A stretch of 64,000 bases of DNA from Pseudomonadales bacterium (lineage in GTDB: Bacteria; Pseudomonadota; Gammaproteobacteria; Pseudomonadales; Azotimanducaceae), in NCBI GenBank assembly GCA_041395945.1, contig JAWKZN010000002.1:744001-808000 (forward strand). The letters are read 5' to 3'. Positions 63,513 to 64,000 of this stretch are shown here, in pieces. A program made the translations under genes and the position numbers. The first letter of the stretch is position 1. The number at the start of each line of letters is the position of its first letter. The notes beneath the pieces are model-generated. The model made no database searches and was not told where the DNA came from. It saw only the letters and a program-made list of their open reading frames with translations.

Positions 63513-64000
63513 ATGATGCAGGCTCGGAACCTCTCCAGCATCCACACACTCCTCGATCCCGCAGCGGCGGGATGGTCCGATTTACCCCACACTTCCATCC
63601 CACTGATCCCAGCACCGCTGGGACTCCAACCCACCCCCTATCTGCGAGCCAGCTGGGCCGCGCAGAACTACGGCACGGTGGATACAGCGCACCTGGCCTG
63701 CGCCCACGATGGTCATCGAGCGATACTTCACCTGAGCTGGTCGTGTCCACAGCGCAGTCTCAAAGAAGGCGAGAACTTCCCCGACGCTGCCGCGATCGCC
63801 TTTCCGGTGCGTGGCCAACCAGCGCTCGTCACTATGGGCTCGGAGCACGCCCCGCTGCACATTCTTCAGTGGCAGGCTGGAATCGACGGTAGCCGTTCGG
63901 TACTCGCAACAGGCATCGGCTCCTCACGACCCGGACCGGGTATCGAATCCGACAGCCTCGCGGTGTGGAGCCAGGGCACCTGGCAGCTCTGCATCACGCG
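63513..64000 (+). CDS. Haem-binding gamma-subunit-like protein of a DMSO-reductase-family enzyme, partial
   Basis: The frame starts at ATG behind GGAGAAAG and is open to the window edge (162 codons). It resembles the gamma subunit of ethylbenzene/steroid-C25/perchlorate-type molybdoenzymes: PYLRASWAAQNYGTVDTAHL, HDGHRAILHLSWSCP, ENFPDAAAIAFPVRG, and LVTMGSEHAPLHILQWQAG, where the methionine is a likely haem b ligand. These enzymes hydroxylate unactivated C-H bonds or reduce oxyanions in the periplasm. No signal peptide is obvious. The catalytic and iron-sulfur subunits would lie outside the window. Confidence 0.6.
   Translation, partial: MMQARNLSSIHTLLDPAAAGWSDLPHTSIPLIPAPLGLQPTPYLRASWAAQNYGTVDTAHLACAHDGHRAILHLSWSCPQRSLKEGENFPDAAAIAFPVRGQPALVTMGSEHAPLHILQWQAGIDGSRSVLATGIGSSRPGPGIESDSLAVWSQGTWQLCIT

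Overview
The window is a G+C-rich, gene-dense bacterial chromosome segment. The gene set points to an environmental gammaproteobacterium: SlyD with a histidine tail, a cobalamin riboswitch ahead of a BtuB-type receptor, a Yej/Opp-type peptide importer, a TcyP-type cystine symporter, a PBP7-type endopeptidase, and many CoA-ester and flavin enzymes. The genus cannot be decided from the sequence alone.

Region 1-35 kb is mostly ordinary chromosome. It opens with the end of a sugar-lactone oxidase and a Tat-exported PLP enzyme. Then come SlyD, a MOSC protein, a uracil-DNA glycosylase-family protein with a class-C-type serine hydrolase, an erythromycin-esterase-like protein, exonuclease III and a carotenoid oxygenase. 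Next are an acetyltransferase, a quinone-reductase-like MDR enzyme, riboswitch + btuB, an MFS pump, and a five-gene peptide ABC importer (permease, permease, binding lipoprotein, two ATPases). A second exonuclease III, an SDR, a CDP-archaeol-synthase-like protein, a phosphoesterase, PPK2, a NYN-domain protein, PBP7, a cystine symporter, tRNA-Gly(CCC) and two enoyl-CoA hydratases follow.

Region 35-46 kb holds an alpha-L-fucosidase whose first ~90 bp occur a second time 4,606 bp away, right behind an M19 dipeptidase lipoprotein. The copies bracket a block of genes with no recognised system: a 626-aa exported helical protein, a small putative lipoprotein, and an HTH-membrane-repeat sensor. The simplest reading is that this block split a dipeptidase-fucosidase operon.

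Region 46.5-58.7 kb is an accessory island between two almost identical, internally deleted IS1380-family elements (889/890 bp, direct orientation). It holds acetate kinase followed by a phosphoketolase cut off by the IS after about 41 codons, a shikimate dehydrogenase homologue, an acyl-CoA-dehydrogenase-type pseudogene, and a three-gene operon encoding two LamG-domain exported proteins, one fused to a class-C beta-lactamase-type hydrolase. The mobile mystery protein A/B (HTH + Fic) pair ends the island, behind an AT-rich promoter with three phased copies of a 16-bp dyad.

Region 58.7-64 kb is a catabolic cluster: an HTH regulator divergent from an enoyl-CoA hydratase, two acyl-CoA-dehydrogenase-family flavoproteins, a TetR regulator, and the start of a protein resembling the haem-binding gamma subunit of ethylbenzene/steroid-C25-dehydrogenase-type molybdoenzymes.
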